In this document: piece after piece, positions 25,944 through 35,560 of the stretch
Position numbering within the stretch: position 1 is the first letter of the stretch
Layout: each line of letters starts with the position of its first letter
NCBI GenBank assembly: GCA_949383255.1
Contig: CASJPF010000010.1
Span: 1 to 64,000, forward strand
Origin: Lachnospiraceae bacterium
GTDB taxonomy: Bacteria; Bacillota; Clostridia; Lachnospirales; Lachnospiraceae
Reading direction: 5' to 3'
Length of the DNA stretch: 64,000 nucleotides
Translations under genes and position numbers: made by a program
Notes under the pieces: model-generated
Told to the model about the DNA's origin: nothing
What the model saw: the letters and a program-made list of their open reading frames with translations, nothing else
The model's database searches: none

Positions 25944-27470
25944 TTACTGTAGACTTTTCAGTGCATTCTCCACGCATAGCCTTCCCCATCCAATTCTGCT
26001 GTCTGGTCGTTCTAACACTCCAGACAACGATTGTGCTCCTCGTATCAAACTTGCTTTTAGGCGTTCCCCATAGAGAAAACGGTCATTTCCGCGAACAATT
26101 CCCCATTCCATCAATAATGCTGCTGCCCCTGTTACAAATGGTGTCGCAAAAGAAGTACCTGAGACTTGCTCATATCCCCCACCAGTCACAGGCACAGTGA
26201 TATTTACTCCCGGTGCTATTAAATCTGGTTTTACTTCTGCAATAATCTGCTGCCCTCCTGCTGTGTCTACCCTGCCGTCATTATAGCGATATACATATCC
26301 CCTTCCAGAAAAATCCGCATAACTTCTGCGTGCTACATCATAAGCACCGACTGTCACCGCCCTTCTCGCCGTAGATGGAATTGTAATTGTCATCTCCGGT
26401 GTTGGCAAGAAAAAGCCAGTTGCTATATTTCTAACTGCATACCCAGGAAGATAAAAACGATATTCTCCTGTCACAAGAGTGATCGGAATCAACTCTATGC
26501 GCCACACGCCACTGTTGATATAACTACCGACTGGTATCATATCAATAAAAATCTCCTGTTGGACATTATAAGGAAGCGGTTTTCCAAGATAACATAACAG
26601 TTGGGTTTGCTCTACAATCCGTCTGTCCGCCTGTGCCTCCTTAAGCGCAGATAGTTCCAAGGTTGTCTTTTCTCCTCCAGGTGATGTAATAACCAGATTA
26701 AAGACATCTTGATAAAATTTCCACAATTGAATATTAAGTCCTGTCTCGTAATCTGCCACTGCAAGTTCTACTATACGACCTTCCTTTTGTATTATTCCAG
26801 CCGTATGTCCTCTTGACGCCCCCTCATTTCCACTTCCTACAACAATTACACTTCTTCCAATTTCAGATGCATTGTCAATAAAACGTTCCAACAGAGAATT
26901 TCCTTGATGATCACCATAAGTATTACCAAAGCTAATATTGACCGCTACGGGTCTGTTCAATGTAACACCAAGATTTACTGCGTAATCTACCCCTCGCATT
27001 AACTGCGTTGTTCTTGGAAAAGAATTCGCCTGCGGATTTCCCAATCGTATAATCAACAAATCAGCCTTGGGCGCAATGCCCATATTTGTACCTGCTGCCA
27101 CTCCTGCCACAGCAGTTCCGTGACCTGATAAATCAAAAATAGGCACTCGCTTTTGACCGTCTTCACGTCCCAAAGCGAGTGCCTCATTAATCATTTCTCT
27201 TGTATATAATACTCCTTCCTGATAACCTTGCGGTGGCTGTTTTCCCTGCTGTGCATCTGGTTGCTGTGTCTGGTCCCAGATTGCTAGAATCCGTGTCTGT
27301 CCAGTTGCATCACGAAACTCTGGCAAAAAGTAATCAATTCCACTGTCCAGCACAGCGATAATTGCACGTTCCCCTGTAAGATATGGTTCCTGCTGTGTGA
27401 CTTGCATAATGCAGGATTGTGTCTTTTCTATATCATTCATAAAAAACATCCACATCTTTTCTATCATCAT
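25944..27470 (-). CDS. S8 subtilisin-like protease (Csp-like)
   Basis: About 500 residues with the full catalytic triad: Asp in IAVLDSGIDYF, His in DLSGHGTAVAGVAAG and Ser in GTSFATPFVTGAA. A large insert between His and Ser (about residues 230-390) contains the jelly-roll-like part seen in the clostridial Csp germination proteases, which activate cortex hydrolases. The neighbouring LysM-GH18 gene supports a role in spore germination. The start is uncertain: ATG 27470 or 27467 (MMIEKMW), or ATG 27440 (MNDIEKT), all with weak ribosome sites. The usual prodomain seems short or absent. Confidence 0.88.
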   Translation of the reverse strand: MMIEKMWMFFMNDIEKTQSCIMQVTQQEPYLTGERAIIAVLDSGIDYFLPEFRDATGQTRILAIWDQTQQPDAQQGKQPPQGYQEGVLYTREMINEALALGREDGQKRVPIFDLSGHGTAVAGVAAGTNMGIAPKADLLIIRLGNPQANSFPRTTQLMRGVDYAVNLGVTLNRPVAVNISFGNTYGDHQGNSLLERFIDNASEIGRSVIVVGSGNEGASRGHTAGIIQKEGRIVELAVADYETGLNIQLWKFYQDVFNLVITSPGGEKTTLELSALKEAQADRRIVEQTQLLCYLGKPLPYNVQQEIFIDMIPVGSYINSGVWRIELIPITLVTGEYRFYLPGYAVRNIATGFFLPTPEMTITIPSTARRAVTVGAYDVARRSYADFSGRGYVYRYNDGRVDTAGGQQIIAEVKPDLIAPGVNITVPVTGGGYEQVSGTSFATPFVTGAAALLMEWGIVRGNDRFLYGERLKASLIRGAQSLSGVLERPDSRIGWGRLCVENALKSLQ

Positions 27471-27497
27471 ATGCCGCAATGATAAATTTTGTTCTAT

Positions 27498-29201
27498 TTA
27501 TACTTTGAATTTACTAATCATATCTACCATAGATTCCACCTGCGCTTTTTGTTGTTCACTGACAGCCGCTGTCTCCTCTGAGGTTGCAGAGTTATTATCC
27601 ACAATTCCTGCCACAACGCCAATACTCTCATTAATATGCGCAATACTTTCAACTTCAAGTTTTAGTTTGTCCACAATACCATTAATGCGACCTGTTGTCT
27701 CCTCAGCACCCATCTGTACTTCTTCCATATTTGCGGCAGCCTCACGTGAAATACGGGTTCCGACTTCCACAGACTCAACTGTCCGCTTAATTAGCTCAGA
27801 TGTCTGCCCTACTGCATTCTGAGACGCTTCAGCTAACTTTTTCACCTGTTCTGCCACCACTGCAAAGCCTTTTCCTGCCTCTCCTGCTCTTGCCGATTCG
27901 ATAGAAGCATTCAGAGAAAGCAAATCAATCTCCTCTCCTATATCAGAAATCGCTGAAATAACAGCAATAATCTGTTCCGAGCACTGGTTAATATCCTTCA
28001 TGGCATCCATGAGTTCTTTCATCTTCTGCGCTCCTACAATCAATGTAGAACTTGCCAGATTAGAAATTTTAACAGCCTCCTCCGCCTCTTTTTCATTATA
28101 TGCAATACTGTCACTCAGCGCAGTCAACAATACCATCAAACCAGAAACTTCTGTGGCTTGCCCTGTACATGCAGTTGCCAAATCATCTGCAGCATAGGCA
28201 AGTTGTGCTGAACCACTATCAATTTCATGTGCCACATCCTGTATCGTGCTTACCGTTTTGCGCATCTCATCAACAATCTGATTCAGAGAATCTTTGATAC
28301 GCACATATTCTCCGACATAATTCTGCTCAACTTTTACGATATAATTTCCCTGTCCCATTTGCTCTAAAATATAGGAAATTTCATCAATAATTGCGGTCAT
28401 ATTATCTTTCATAAAACGTATTGCCGCAACCATATTTCCCACTTCACTGTCGTCCTCTTTCAAATCCAGTTGTGTATGGAGATTGCCATCTGCAAGGAGC
28501 GCCATCTGGTCTGATACCTTAATAATAGGAGTTAACAGTTCTTGTTCTGAAAACTTAATTGCTCGCAGACAGTGTTGTGCAAGTATAATAAATCCTACAA
28601 GAAACGCAACTGCACACACAATCTGAATCGACAATAACACTTTCTTTGTGACGCCTAGACGATCTTCTATCCTATCAATCACATCATCTGTTAAGGAGTT
28701 AATCTTTTGAATTGTTTTGCTATATTCTTCACCAAACACAAACTCTGTAGCTGCCGCAACATCTCCTGCTGCGACTGCCTGCATAGCTTCTTCCTCAAGA
28801 GGAACTAGATTATTGGAAAGCGTCGCGATTTCCTTAAGTTCGTCCCACTCATAATCCTTAATATTATTTGCTTCTAGCCCAGCCCATGCAATCTCTCTAT
28901 TCTTGTCTGTGTTCAACTCCTTCATATAAGCATCATAATATACTTCATCTGCAGAAACTGCATAGGACTGCACTGCAGTTGTCAACGCCTTAGAAGCGAT
29001 ACGATACTGGTTTAGATACATCGTACTCTCAAGCTGATCATTGGCTACTATTGCATAGCCTACACTGGCGAAAAATAGAAACACCAACAGGATAACTCCT
29101 GTCACAAGAGACCCTTTTGTCTGCTTCACAATTTTTCTTAATCGTACCACCTGACTGTTTTTTCCTAACACTTCCCTTGTTTTATCCATGCTTGTAACCA
29201 T
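27498..29201 (-). CDS. Methyl-accepting chemotaxis protein
   Basis: A 567-residue chemoreceptor. A short cytoplasmic start is followed by a membrane span (GVILLVFLFFASVGYAIV, about residues 36-53), an extracellular four-helix sensor rich in Ala and Glu, a second span (VCAVAFLVGFIILAQ), a HAMP domain and a long signalling helix pair. The hairpin tip reads EIDLLSLNASIESARAGEAG KGFAVVAEQVKKLAE (shown in two parts). No other chemotaxis or flagellar genes are present here, so it works with proteins encoded elsewhere. ATG 29201 has AAGG very close; ATG 29189 is an alternative. Confidence 0.92.
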   Translation of the reverse strand: MVTSMDKTREVLGKNSQVVRLRKIVKQTKGSLVTGVILLVFLFFASVGYAIVANDQLESTMYLNQYRIASKALTTAVQSYAVSADEVYYDAYMKELNTDKNREIAWAGLEANNIKDYEWDELKEIATLSNNLVPLEEEAMQAVAAGDVAAATEFVFGEEYSKTIQKINSLTDDVIDRIEDRLGVTKKVLLSIQIVCAVAFLVGFIILAQHCLRAIKFSEQELLTPIIKVSDQMALLADGNLHTQLDLKEDDSEVGNMVAAIRFMKDNMTAIIDEISYILEQMGQGNYIVKVEQNYVGEYVRIKDSLNQIVDEMRKTVSTIQDVAHEIDSGSAQLAYAADDLATACTGQATEVSGLMVLLTALSDSIAYNEKEAEEAVKISNLASSTLIVGAQKMKELMDAMKDINQCSEQIIAVISAISDIGEEIDLLSLNASIESARAGEAGKGFAVVAEQVKKLAEASQNAVGQTSELIKRTVESVEVGTRISREAAANMEEVQMGAEETTGRINGIVDKLKLEVESIAHINESIGVVAGIVDNNSATSEETAAVSEQQKAQVESMVDMISKFKV

Positions 29202-29484
29202 TTCCTTTCAACTAAATATATGTCTATTCTTAAAAAATATCATAATCATTCCATTGTATTTCTCAATTTTTTCGTAATAAATACTACAAAATGTCAAAAT
29301 CAAGAATTTTATTCATGATATTCTTAGCAAATGTACACTATAATTATACTTTAAGAATTAGAAATGGTCAACAAATATTACAAAAAATGGTTGGCACAAT
29401 TGTATGTAATAACTACTGTTCGGACAGAAATTAGCATTTACTGCTAATTCCGTGCAAAAACGTATCGCATTCAAGTAAAAATAC

Positions 29485-29550
29485 ATCACCAAAAGTGATT
29501 TTGCATGGATTTTTACCTGTTACTCAAACACAGTGAACAGTAACAGGTAA
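29485..29550 (-). terminator. Hairpins downstream of the pyrophosphatase gene
   Basis: Read on the minus strand, a 12-bp perfect stem (29539-29550 with 29513-29524) comes first. A small stem ATCAC-TTTTGG-TGAT (29485-29499) follows with GTATTTTTAC after it. The second stem with its T-run looks like the terminator. The rest of the 29202-29554 gap holds another short hairpin (AATTAGCA/TGCTAATT, 29431-29451) and the presumed upstream region of the chemoreceptor gene. Confidence 0.5.
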
Positions 29551-29554
29551 TACT

Positions 29555-31228
29555 CTATTTTTCCCATTGTTGCAACACAGATACAAATGCAGGAATCAGC
29601 TGTTTTTTTCTCGATACAAGATTTTTTAATTCAAATATTCTCTGTGTTTTTGGAAGTCGAAACGCCTCACGAACCAGTTGACGTGCCTTCTCTCCAAAAC
29701 ATAAAAGTTCTGTCTTTTCATACACAATATTTGTAAGCATAAAAAAGCACATCTCAACAGGAAGTTCTGGCATTCGCTCCTTAATATAAGGTTCTATTTT
29801 CTCTCGAATTTCTTCAAGTTCAATACTGTTCATTGAATTAATTTGACCTACGCTAAACTCAAAGCCATTTACAGAGAAATTTTTATAATCCTGTTCAAAA
29901 ATCTCCTCTGCGCTCTTATCACTCAGACTGCTGCCAGCGCCAAACATATCAACTGCAAATCCCTCAATCTCTACCTCGCAAATTTCTGAAAGTTTGGCAG
30001 CAGCGGCTTTATCTACCTCTGTCACAGTTGGAGAGTGAAACATCAATGTATCAGAAATAATTGCAGACATCATTAACCCTGCAATATTTTTAGGTATTTC
30101 AATTCCTTTTTCCAAATACATCTGATAAATAATTGTCGCAGTACAGCCCAAAGGTTGATTCCTAAAATACACCGGCGAAACGGTCTCAAGTGTTCCAATC
30201 CTATGGTGATCGATGATCTCTAAAATCTCCGCGGAATCGATTCCATCAACCGTCTGCGAGGACTCATTGTGGTCCACCAAAATCAACTGCTTTTTACGCA
30301 AATTCAGCAAAGTTCGACGGGAAATCATACCAACATATCGGTCCTCCTCGTCAAGCACGGGAAAGTCATGGTATCTTTTTTTCTTCATTATCGCCCGAAT
30401 ACCTTCTGTCTTGTCCGTAATCTTAAACGTGGTAAGCTTATCTCGCTTCATAAAATATCCTATTGGCATACTTTGATTAATCAATCTTGCAACTGTGGCT
30501 GTATCATAAGGCGTACTGATAAGGATACAGTTATGTTCTCTGGCAAATATCTGTATTGTCTTAGAGATTTTTGCCCCCATTGTCACAATGACACAGGAAG
30601 CTCCCATCTCAATTGCACAAAGCTGCGTCTCATAGCGATTTCCAAGCAAAACCATATCGCCAGCGTGTATGTAATCTTCTAGCACATCTGGATTGGCAGT
30701 TGCAATGACAACTTCCCCGCTCTCAAAATATCCGCTGGCATCTCCCACAATTACCTCAGCGTCAATTGTCTCCAAAATATTCCGATAGGAAGTCTTAGCA
30801 CGCGATAATATGCAATTATCATACACATCCATATAAGCATTTGCAATATCACCCAGCGTAATAATACCGACAAGCTTATCCGCAGAAATTACAGGTACTG
30901 TCACATCTCCTCTATCCCGCATTAAATGCCATGCTTTTTTTAGAGAAACATCTTCTGTCACACCTTCCACAGCATTCATATCAATATCTCTTGCGTCAGT
31001 CATAACATCATGAAGATACACTGGTGGGTCCGCATGAAAAGCATTCAATACATATTGGGTTTCCTGATTAATTTGCCCTGCCCTCGCCGCAACATACTCA
31101 TATTCACAATTGTTATTACACTGATTTTTTAAATATGCATATGCAATCGCTGAACAAATCGAATCCGTATCTGGATTCTTGTGGCCGACGATATAGATTG
31201 GTCTCTTTGTCAATTCTACAGTATCCAT
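29555..31228 (-). CDS. ppaC: CBS-domain manganese-dependent inorganic pyrophosphatase
   Basis: A family II enzyme (DHH superfamily) that hydrolyses pyrophosphate. The DHH signature is split by an insert: GHKNPDTDSICSAIAYAY at the start, then a CBS - DRTGG - CBS regulatory insert (about residues 70-300), then VDHNESSQ, EIIDHHRIG and the DHHA2 domain with MMSAIISDT. The insert binds adenine nucleotides in characterised relatives and tunes the activity. At 557 residues it fits CBS-containing pyrophosphatases. ATG 31228 has AGAAAGGAAGGG upstream; the longer frame to 31306 is not needed. Confidence 0.92.
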   Translation of the reverse strand: MDTVELTKRPIYIVGHKNPDTDSICSAIAYAYLKNQCNNNCEYEYVAARAGQINQETQYVLNAFHADPPVYLHDVMTDARDIDMNAVEGVTEDVSLKKAWHLMRDRGDVTVPVISADKLVGIITLGDIANAYMDVYDNCILSRAKTSYRNILETIDAEVIVGDASGYFESGEVVIATANPDVLEDYIHAGDMVLLGNRYETQLCAIEMGASCVIVTMGAKISKTIQIFAREHNCILISTPYDTATVARLINQSMPIGYFMKRDKLTTFKITDKTEGIRAIMKKKRYHDFPVLDEEDRYVGMISRRTLLNLRKKQLILVDHNESSQTVDGIDSAEILEIIDHHRIGTLETVSPVYFRNQPLGCTATIIYQMYLEKGIEIPKNIAGLMMSAIISDTLMFHSPTVTEVDKAAAAKLSEICEVEIEGFAVDMFGAGSSLSDKSAEEIFEQDYKNFSVNGFEFSVGQINSMNSIELEEIREKIEPYIKERMPELPVEMCFFMLTNIVYEKTELLCFGEKARQLVREAFRLPKTQRIFELKNLVSRKKQLIPAFVSVLQQWEK

Positions 31229-31387
31229 TTTTCCCTTCCTTTCTCCGATTACACAACCCGATAACACAATCATATCCCTATCAAAGTAATGAAATTCGTG
31301 TGCCAAATTGATATTTTTCTCAATTTGTATGCAAAATATATTGCTATTTATACCTACAATGTATAAGAAATAAACAACAATATCTAA

Positions 31388-31446
31388 AGAACCGTTTAAA
31401 AATAACTTTTAACGTGCTATTTAAAAGTTACTTCTTAACAGTTCCT
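31388..31446. repeat. Long imperfect palindrome in an intergenic gap
   Basis: Bases 31388-31412 and 31421-31446 are inverted copies with a few mismatches (core TAACTTTTAA / TTAAAAGTTA). It lies in the 402-base gap between the pyrophosphatase gene and a small unknown gene. The gap is otherwise AT-rich and shows no gene. Confidence 0.5.
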
Positions 31447-31630
31447 AAATCAATCCTACAGATGTTACAATACAAAGTCAAGTTTTTTATGAATTTCATA
31501 TTGATAATTTGTAAAGAATATGCTACGCTATATACATATTTGAGCAATGTGTATTCTATTTTGCACCAATATTATTTACTAGGCAGTGTCATTTACCCAT
31601 ATCCAAATAACAAAAAGGAATGATCAGGAT

Positions 31631-31843
31631 ATGAAATCTTTTCACAAATACAGCATACTAGAATATGAGCAGATTGAAAAAATACGAAAGATTGGCGAAT
31701 TGTATGGAAACTCTCCCGAGTTAAAAAATGCCTGTAAAGAAGCTTATCAGTTATATCGTTCAGGTAAAATTTCAGCAGATTGCTATGGAAAAATCTATTC
31801 TGATGCATTTGATAATTATTTAAAAATTAATGTTTCGTTCTAA
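31631..31843 (+). CDS. Small helical protein of 70 residues, unknown
   Basis: The frame starts at ATG 31631 with AAGGAA about ten bases upstream. The sequence (KYSILEYEQIEKIRKIGELY, later EAYQLYRSGKISADCYGKIY) predicts three helices and no membrane span. The longer frame from 31586 uses a less likely start. The family is not recognised. Confidence 0.55.
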   Translation: MKSFHKYSILEYEQIEKIRKIGELYGNSPELKNACKEAYQLYRSGKISADCYGKIYSDAFDNYLKINVSF

Positions 31844-32024
31844 TGTCTATCTTTTGTCTTTTTTATTTTTACACTTACTATAGACCAGTCAATACCCCAC
31901 AGCCTACTATGAGGTATTAGACCCTCACGGCATTCTCCAAATGTCTGCTTCGCAGCCGCTTGACTCATTGCTCACAGAAATAAAATAATGTTTATCTCTA
32001 TCAGTCGCCGAATGGAGGTTTACT

Positions 32025-32225
32025 ATGAGAGCAACAAAAACCACAAAACATATAAAAATTGATACACTGCGTATGAAAGATATTATTTCTCAGCTTGTGG
32101 ATATTATCTATCTTCTTTGTAATGCAAAAGAGAATAATATCACAATTATTTTCGATCAGTTCACAAATATTACGGAAGAAGAATTCGACAGTCTAAACAT
32201 ATTTTTCCCTCATGACAACGATTGA
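32025..32225 (+). CDS. Small protein of 66 residues, unknown
   Basis: ATG 32025 has TGGAGG six bases upstream, a strong site for such a short gene. The protein is basic at the start (RATKTTKHIKIDTLRMKD), then hydrophobic and acidic (QLVDIIYLLCNAKENNITII). No family is recognised. A long inverted repeat follows the stop codon. Confidence 0.55.
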   Translation: MRATKTTKHIKIDTLRMKDIISQLVDIIYLLCNAKENNITIIFDQFTNITEEEFDSLNIFFPHDND

Positions 32226-32258
32226 TTAAAGAGTCTTATATCATCAAAATAAAGTAGT

Positions 32259-32351
32259 TTGAAAGCCTCAAATATCATAGAGATATCTATAGCTGCCAAC
32301 AAATTCATCGCGCAGCTATACAACTCCATATAACATTTGAGGCCCTTTCAA
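32259..32351. repeat. 93-base imperfect inverted repeat (RNA-hairpin or MITE-like)
   Basis: Left arm 32259-32296 and right arm 32312-32351 match in reverse complement along most of their length (TTGAAAG/CTTTCAA, CCTCAAAT/ATTTGAGG, CTATAGCTGC/GCAGCTATA) around a 15-base loop. There is no T-run, so it is not an ordinary terminator. It fills most of the gap between two genes. Confidence 0.6.
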
Positions 32352-32415
32352 TCAAAACAGTCCAACTATCCATTTGTATATCAAAGCAATTTCTTCAAAA
32401 GTCTATTTGACAGCA

Positions 32416-33021
32416 TTAATATAAACTAATACCAGAAGCATATCCATCAATTACATAATACGCCATATTCTCAGGCTCAAGTTTAATGTACACTTCAATA
32501 TTCTTAATATTATCTGCTTTGTTTCCTTCCGCAGCATATGCTGCCTTCACTCTATCAATCAGAGAACTCATCACCAAGTCTTCTTTTCCATTAATCTGCA
32601 GAACTATTTTTTCAGAAACTGCTGCCTTTGCAGTCTTCGTTGTTGTTTTTGTCTCTTTCTCAGCCTTTGCTGTTGTCTTTGTCTCCTTCTTTGCAGCAGC
32701 TGTCTTTGTCTCTTTCTTTGCTGTTGTCTCCTTCTTCGCCTCTGCTTTTACTTCTTCACTTGCGTTCTCAGCCTCTGCCACGGCTGTAGCTTCTGCTTTT
32801 GTCTCGGCTGCAGCTGTCTTTGTTGTGCTAACTGATTTCTTCTCTGCTGGTTTTTTTGTTGTTGTTTTCTTCTCTACTGATTTTCTCACTTCTAACCTCT
32901 CCTGCTCTAAATCCTCTAATTTTATTTGCCCCAAAACCATATTTCCTGATTCTATCTTTCGTTCTGAGACAGAATCATCTTTTGAGACATCTTTGCGTTT
33001 TGAACTGCCAGTTACTTTCAT
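32416..33021 (-). CDS. Lys/Ala/Thr/Glu-rich protein with C-terminal DUF6465-like domain
   Basis: The 201-residue protein has a charged N-terminus, a low-complexity stretch of KKET, KTAAAK and TKTT repeats (about residues 50-135) and a compact C-terminal domain (KIVLQINGKEDLVMSSLIDR to YASGISLY). The tail domain is a form I know from Lachnospiraceae as DUF6465; its function is unsettled. The basic repeat is reminiscent of histone-like or DNA-binding tails, but that is only a resemblance. The repeat also opens a long antisense frame, which is an artefact of composition. Confidence 0.75.
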   Translation of the reverse strand: MKVTGSSKRKDVSKDDSVSERKIESGNMVLGQIKLEDLEQERLEVRKSVEKKTTTKKPAEKKSVSTTKTAAAETKAEATAVAEAENASEEVKAEAKKETTAKKETKTAAAKKETKTTAKAEKETKTTTKTAKAAVSEKIVLQINGKEDLVMSSLIDRVKAAYAAEGNKADNIKNIEVYIKLEPENMAYYVIDGYASGISLY

Positions 33022-33266
33022 AATGCACTCCTCCTATTGCGCCTGCATCTGTCAGAAAACGCAGGTTCTGAAATAATGCAAAATTATATGCACTAATAGA
33101 ATATCACATTAATCGACTTATTTCAATTTATTTACATAAATTTTATGAATAAATTTTTGAAATTTACAAATTTTATGTCCACGCTCTAAAAAAGTAACAA
33201 TAAAAACAATTTTTTCCTGTATGCTTTTTATAAAAATGTCAATACTATTTGCGAGGAGGCGAAAAT

Positions 33267-33482
33267 ATGGGTAATAAATTTATTGATGGTATCGCACTGA
33301 CAATTGCGATTATCGGTGCTGTGAACTGGGGATTGATCGGCTTCTTTGACTTCAATCTTGTAGCTGCCATCTTTGGCAGTATGACTTGGTTCTCCAGAAT
33401 TATCTATGCGCTTGTAGGAGTATGTGGTCTCTACTTAGTATGTTTCTATATGAGGCTTGGTAATTCTACTTCAGAAGCATAA
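33267..33482 (+). CDS. DUF378 family small membrane protein (YuzA-like)
   Basis: The 71-residue protein has two membrane spans with the family signature DGIALTIAIIGAVNWGLIGF, DFNLVAAIFG and IIYALVGVCGLY. ATG 33267 has GGAGG eight bases upstream. Its function is unknown in all bacteria. It is divergent from the DUF6465-like gene and has its own 245-base upstream gap. Confidence 0.88.
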   Translation: MGNKFIDGIALTIAIIGAVNWGLIGFFDFNLVAAIFGSMTWFSRIIYALVGVCGLYLVCFYMRLGNSTSEA

Positions 33483-33505
33483 ACCAACACCGCCCGATCA
33501 CGATG

Positions 33506-33537
33506 CAGGCGCATACATCAACTTTTGTATGTGCCTG
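33506..33537. terminator. Convergent hairpin between DUF378 and hflC
   Basis: CAGGCGCATACA at 33506-33517 pairs with 33526-33537 (one G-U pair) around an 8-base loop, and lies between two convergent stop codons. The T-run is weak. Confidence 0.55.
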
Positions 33538-33543
33538 TATCTA

Positions 33544-34413
33544 TCAAAAATTATAAAATATCTGTGTGATTGGCGAATCCTTATCCAAAATCACAGTTTT
33601 ATTGCCGCCCTGAATTGAACTTTTCACCGCATCAAGGCTTCTAGTAAACCGATAAAAATCAGCCTTTTGCTCCCCATCATATGCATTGGCAATCTCTCTC
33701 ATATATGCAGCTTCTCCTTCTGCCTTTAAAATCTCAGCATTCATTTCCGCCTCGGAAATCATCACAGTAGTCTCTTTGTCCGTCGTATTTTTAATCTTCT
33801 GTGCGTCAGAATTGCCCTCTGCTGTATAGGTGGCAGCAATATTCTCACGCTCAGATATCATTCGCTCAAAAACAGCATTTTTATTATCTTCTGGTAAATC
33901 GAGCAACTTAATCTCCACTGTCGTAATCTCTATTCCATATTGCTGGATTCCAGTGACATTCTGCATAATTGTATTTGTCAATTTCTGCCCTCTAGCTGCA
34001 ATAATATCAGATTGCGTCATACTGCTAATCACATTTTTAATAGAATTATATACCGCAACATTAATTCTTCCCTCTGCATTCTGCTCTGAAGTATTTAGCG
34101 TCTGCGCAAAAACTTTCGGATCGACTACGCGCCACAGAACAAAGCTGTCCACAATCATTGACTTTTTATCCTGTGTAATGACGTCGGACTTTGCAATATC
34201 GTAAAGCAACAACTCTTTTGACACAGTATCCTTTTCCTGAATAAATGGTATTTTAAAATAAAGACCTGAATCCGATATGACTCTTTCAATCCTTCCAAAC
34301 TCTCGCACCAAACCATATTGATTTTCCCGAATTATAAATGCCGAATTTGCTAAAACCACCAACACTGCTATTAAAATAACAACGCCAAACGCACTTCCTA
34401 ATTTTTTCTTCAT
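33544..34413 (-). CDS. hflC: HflC, SPFH-domain membrane protease regulator
   Basis: The 289-residue protein has one N-terminal membrane anchor (FGVVILIAVLVVLANSAF) and an SPFH/band-7 domain (QYGLVREFGRIERVISDSGLYFKIPF-type start), then a coiled coil rich in Ala and Glu (MISEAEMNAEILKAEGEAAY). With HflK it forms a large cage around the FtsH protease. The gene follows hflK after 26 bases and shares its transcript. Confidence 0.9.
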   Translation of the reverse strand: MKKKLGSAFGVVILIAVLVVLANSAFIIRENQYGLVREFGRIERVISDSGLYFKIPFIQEKDTVSKELLLYDIAKSDVITQDKKSMIVDSFVLWRVVDPKVFAQTLNTSEQNAEGRINVAVYNSIKNVISSMTQSDIIAARGQKLTNTIMQNVTGIQQYGIEITTVEIKLLDLPEDNKNAVFERMISERENIAATYTAEGNSDAQKIKNTTDKETTVMISEAEMNAEILKAEGEAAYMREIANAYDGEQKADFYRFTRSLDAVKSSIQGGNKTVILDKDSPITQIFYNF

Positions 34414-34439
34414 GTTTGTTCTCCCTGCCTTTTAGACAT

Positions 34440-35501
34440 TTACTCTTCCTGCGCATCTGATGTTTCCTGCGAAATCGCAGAATTACGATTGGTAATATCC
34501 TCCAATTGAAGTTCATCGAGATATAGCGTTTTATTTAAATCTCCGCTTCCATCATCAATAATCAACTTAACATCTGGAAGCACATCTTCCATCGCCTCAT
34601 AAAACATTCTCTGTTTTGTAAGCAATGGATTTTTCTCATACTCTGCATACATCTCATTAAATCTTGACGCCTGCGCAACACCTTCATTCACCCTTTCCTG
34701 CTTTGACGCCTCCGCTGCCTGCAAAATCTGGTCTGCCTTGGCACTTGCCTCAGGAATTTTTTGATTTCTGTATTTATTGGCATTGTTAATTGCAGTCTCC
34801 TTTCCCTGCTTCGCAGTTTCAACAGCTTTAAATGCCTCAATAACAGCCTCCGTGGGGGGCTCAGCGTCCTGCATTGAAATATTGACAAGCACCAATCCAA
34901 TATCCTGCTCCTCTAATTTCTCAATAATCATGTCCTTTATTTCTGCCTGTATCTTACTTTTCCCAGTCGTAATCACATCATCTACCACATAGTTGCTAAT
35001 AATATTGCGAATACATGATTGCGCAATATTTTTGAGAATCTCTTTTGGCTGTTGGGAATAATACAGATACTTTATTGGATCAGATACCTTGTACTCTACA
35101 TAAAAGTCCACATTTACAAAGTTAAAATCAGAGGTAATCATCAATGATTCATCATCAATCTGTTCCTGACTGGCACTGTCCTCACTGTCTGGACGATATC
35201 CAATTGGAAACCCCAAAATTGTTGTGTTTACCTTTGTCACTTTCTGCACAAAAGGTATTTTAAAATGCAATCCTGATGTCACAACATTTCCTGCACTGCC
35301 AAATGTTGTGACTACACCCTGTTCTTGCTCTCCAATAGAATAAACAGATTCCAGCACAACCACTGCAAACACAAGCAGGATAGCGACAATTGTCGTTATC
35401 CTACCAATAGAGTTTCTCCAATGATTCTCAGTTCTTTTGTCGTGTGTCCCCCTGTCCTCTTGGTCATTTCCGGGATTAAATTCTCTGTAGTTTTCCGCCA
35501 T
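34440..35501 (-). CDS. hflK: HflK, SPFH-domain membrane protease regulator
   Basis: The 353-residue partner of HflC has a hydrophilic N-tail (GNDQEDRGTHDKRTENHW), one membrane span (ITTIVAILLVFAVVVLESV, about residues 35-53) and an SPFH domain (IGEQEQGVVTTFGS). A coiled coil (ETAINNANKYRNQKIPEASA) and an acidic C-tail complete it. The order hflK-hflC matches other bacteria. No ftsH gene is nearby. Confidence 0.9.
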   Translation of the reverse strand: MAENYREFNPGNDQEDRGTHDKRTENHWRNSIGRITTIVAILLVFAVVVLESVYSIGEQEQGVVTTFGSAGNVVTSGLHFKIPFVQKVTKVNTTILGFPIGYRPDSEDSASQEQIDDESLMITSDFNFVNVDFYVEYKVSDPIKYLYYSQQPKEILKNIAQSCIRNIISNYVVDDVITTGKSKIQAEIKDMIIEKLEEQDIGLVLVNISMQDAEPPTEAVIEAFKAVETAKQGKETAINNANKYRNQKIPEASAKADQILQAAEASKQERVNEGVAQASRFNEMYAEYEKNPLLTKQRMFYEAMEDVLPDVKLIIDDGSGDLNKTLYLDELQLEDITNRNSAISQETSDAQEE

Positions 35502-35560
35502 TCTGTTTTCCTCTCCAATGTTTTTACAATTATTATTCTTTTAAAGCTAGGACTAATACA

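Noticed and set aside
32486-33076. 196-codon plus-strand frame antisense to the DUF6465-like gene
   Set aside because: It arises from the low-complexity Lys/Ala/Thr/Glu repeat of the real gene and shows only Phe/Val/Ser/Ala-rich translation.
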